Shown here: positions 62,887 to 64,000 of the stretch, in pieces | How the letters are laid out: every line of letters starts with the position of its first letter | Numbering within the stretch: the stretch's first letter is position 1 | Assembly (NCBI RefSeq): GCF_003471165.1 | Contig: NZ_QRIL01000005.1 | Location: 80,467-144,466 of the forward strand | Length of the DNA: 64,000 nt | Reading direction: 5' to 3' | From: Ruminococcus sp. AM22-13 | GTDB taxonomy: Bacteria > Bacillota > Clostridia > Lachnospirales > Lachnospiraceae | The notes under the pieces: model-generated | Told to the model about the DNA's origin: nothing | The model's database searches: none | The model's input: the letters and a program-made list of their open reading frames with translations, nothing else | Position numbers and translations under genes: made by a program

Positions 62887-64000
62887 TTATTTGCAAAGTT
62901 CCTCAGCCATAGCCTCAATCTCTGCTTCGTTTGCTTCGCTTAAGGAAGAAGTAATCTTTACATTATTTTCAAGCCATGAAATATTTTTGCTCTTTTCAAA
63001 CATTCCCTGCATGATTCTTGCTGCTGCAGGTGCCCAGCTTCCGTTTTCAATGAGACCAATGGTGCGGTTCTGGTAGCTGCGTTCTGTAAGGTTCTCAATA
63101 TAGGTACGCATAAATGGGAAAATATCTCCGTTATATGTAATTGTGGCAAGTACCAGTTTGCCGTAACGGAAAGCCTCTTCTACTGCTTCTGCCATGTCAT
63201 CTCTTGCAAGGTCAAATACAGTTACTTTCGGGCATCCTTTTTCTTCCAGTTTCTGTGCCAGAAGTTCTACTGCTTTCTTTGTGTTTCCATAAACAGATGT
63301 ATAGGCGATCACAACACCTTCACTCTCCACTTTGTAGGAGGACCAGATATCATATTTCTCAATGTAATGTCCCAGATTCTCTGTGAGGATTGGTCCATGG
63401 AGCGGACAGATTGTCTGGATATCCAGAGTTGCGGCAGCTTTCAGGAGCTTTTGAACCTGTGCACCGTATTTTCCAACGATTCCGATATAGTAACGACGTG
63501 CTTCGCTGTCCCAGTCTTCCTCTACGTCAAGCGCTCCGAATTTGCCGAATCCATCAGCAGAAAACAGAACTTTATCAGTGCTGTCATATGTAACCATAAC
63601 TTCCGGCCAGTGAACCATCGGTGCGAATACAAATGTCAGAACATGTTTTCCAAGTGTCAGGCTCTCGCCGTTACCTACTACGAGTTTCTTTCCGTCCAGA
63701 TTCAGTTTTCTGAAGAAATTCTCCATCATGGTAAAAGTCTTTGTGTTGGCAACAACTGTTGTGTCCGGATATGCCTTCATGAAGTTCTCAATATTAGCCG
63801 CATGATCCGGTTCCATATGCTGTACAACCAGATAATCCGGTTTTGCGCCGTTAAGAACCTCTGCTACATTTGTAAGCCATTCATCCTTGAAATTAGCATC
63901 TACGGTATCCATAACTGCGATCTTTTCATCCATGATCACATATGAGTTATAAGACATACCGTTTGGCACTACATACTGTCCTTCAAACAGATCTACCTGA
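62887..64000 (-). CDS. FprA-family A-type flavoprotein (5' end outside window)
   Basis: Reduces oxygen or nitric oxide with electrons from reduced flavin. At least 371 residues are visible (the first few codons are beyond the right edge, so the true start is unseen). N-terminal metallo-beta-lactamase domain with diiron ligands in QHMEPDHAANIENFM, HWPEVMVTYD and PLHGPILTENLGHYIEKYD, then a flavodoxin domain at about 250-370 (AYTSVYGNTKKAVELLAQKLEEKG and ATITYNGDIFPFMRTYIENL). The gene is transcribed away from the right edge. Confidence 0.95.
   Translation of the reverse strand, partial: QVDLFEGQYVVPNGMSYNSYVIMDEKIAVMDTVDANFKDEWLTNVAEVLNGAKPDYLVVQHMEPDHAANIENFMKAYPDTTVVANTKTFTMMENFFRKLNLDGKKLVVGNGESLTLGKHVLTFVFAPMVHWPEVMVTYDSTDKVLFSADGFGKFGALDVEEDWDSEARRYYIGIVGKYGAQVQKLLKAAATLDIQTICPLHGPILTENLGHYIEKYDIWSSYKVESEGVVIAYTSVYGNTKKAVELLAQKLEEKGCPKVTVFDLARDDMAEAVEEAFRYGKLVLATITYNGDIFPFMRTYIENLTERSYQNRTIGLIENGSWAPAAARIMQGMFEKSKNISWLENNVKITSSLSEANEAEIEAMAEELCK

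Noticed and set aside
1..64000. CRISPR array or prophage
   Set aside because: No regular repeat-spacer pattern, integrase, terminase or structural phage gene was seen.

Overview
The window is a stretch of a low-GC Gram-positive (Clostridia) chromosome, most likely a gut member of the Lachnospiraceae. Reasons: CodY, PolC-type polymerase, Firmicutes class III FBPase, ECF-type vitamin uptake, FprA flavoprotein, many lipid- or signal-peptide-bearing sugar-binding proteins, frequent TTG/GTG starts with strong AGGAGG sites, and moderate AT-richness. No species call is possible from sequence reading alone. No rRNA, CRISPR array, phage or full insertion sequence was seen.

Layout. 1-19.5 kb is mostly leftward housekeeping: yifB-like ATPase, dprA, topA, codY (cut by the left edge), a PurF-like protein, fbp, polC, ispG, and telA/xpaC genes. 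19.8-25 kb holds rightward ilvE (with a CodY-like box against its promoter) and a leftward run dagK-like, AAA/PD-(D/E)XK protein, thyA, folA. 25.3-40.8 kb is a carbohydrate island: two GH13 alpha-glucosidases with different specificity residues, a LacI regulator, an AraC regulator, and an ABC importer operon (binding protein, two permeases, a GH172/DUF2961 enzyme, a second binding lipoprotein) read divergently from a YesM/YesN-type two-component system. 40.9-49.3 kb carries cbiK, small membrane and lipoprotein genes, a lipase-like hydrolase, epsC, four tRNA-Gly, tRNA-Ser, tRNA-Trp and a CDF metal transporter. 49.7-57.9 kb has a MATE exporter, a long nested palindrome, a second sugar ABC importer with GH43 beta-xylosidase and an ECF S-component. 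58-64 kb has malic enzyme, an ECF sigma/DUF4179 pair, an HD protein and an FprA flavoprotein cut by the right edge.

How parts work together. The two ABC loci plus GH13, GH172 and GH43 enzymes import oligosaccharides and cleave them in the cytoplasm, each under its own regulator or operator. CodY links amino-acid/GTP status to ilvE and probably to its own promoter.

The most unusual signal is a family of tiny inverted-repeat elements (27 bp, with longer 50, 61 and 142 bp forms) ending GTTACTG...CAGTAAC. Six copies in this window are flanked by 8-bp direct repeats (three perfect, three 7/8), which is what transposition leaves behind. The second is a 199-bp nested palindrome at 51.4-51.6 kb containing two side hairpins with complementary G and C loops. 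The third is a PurF-like protein that has lost the glutaminase catalytic residues but keeps the PRPP site and cysteine set.
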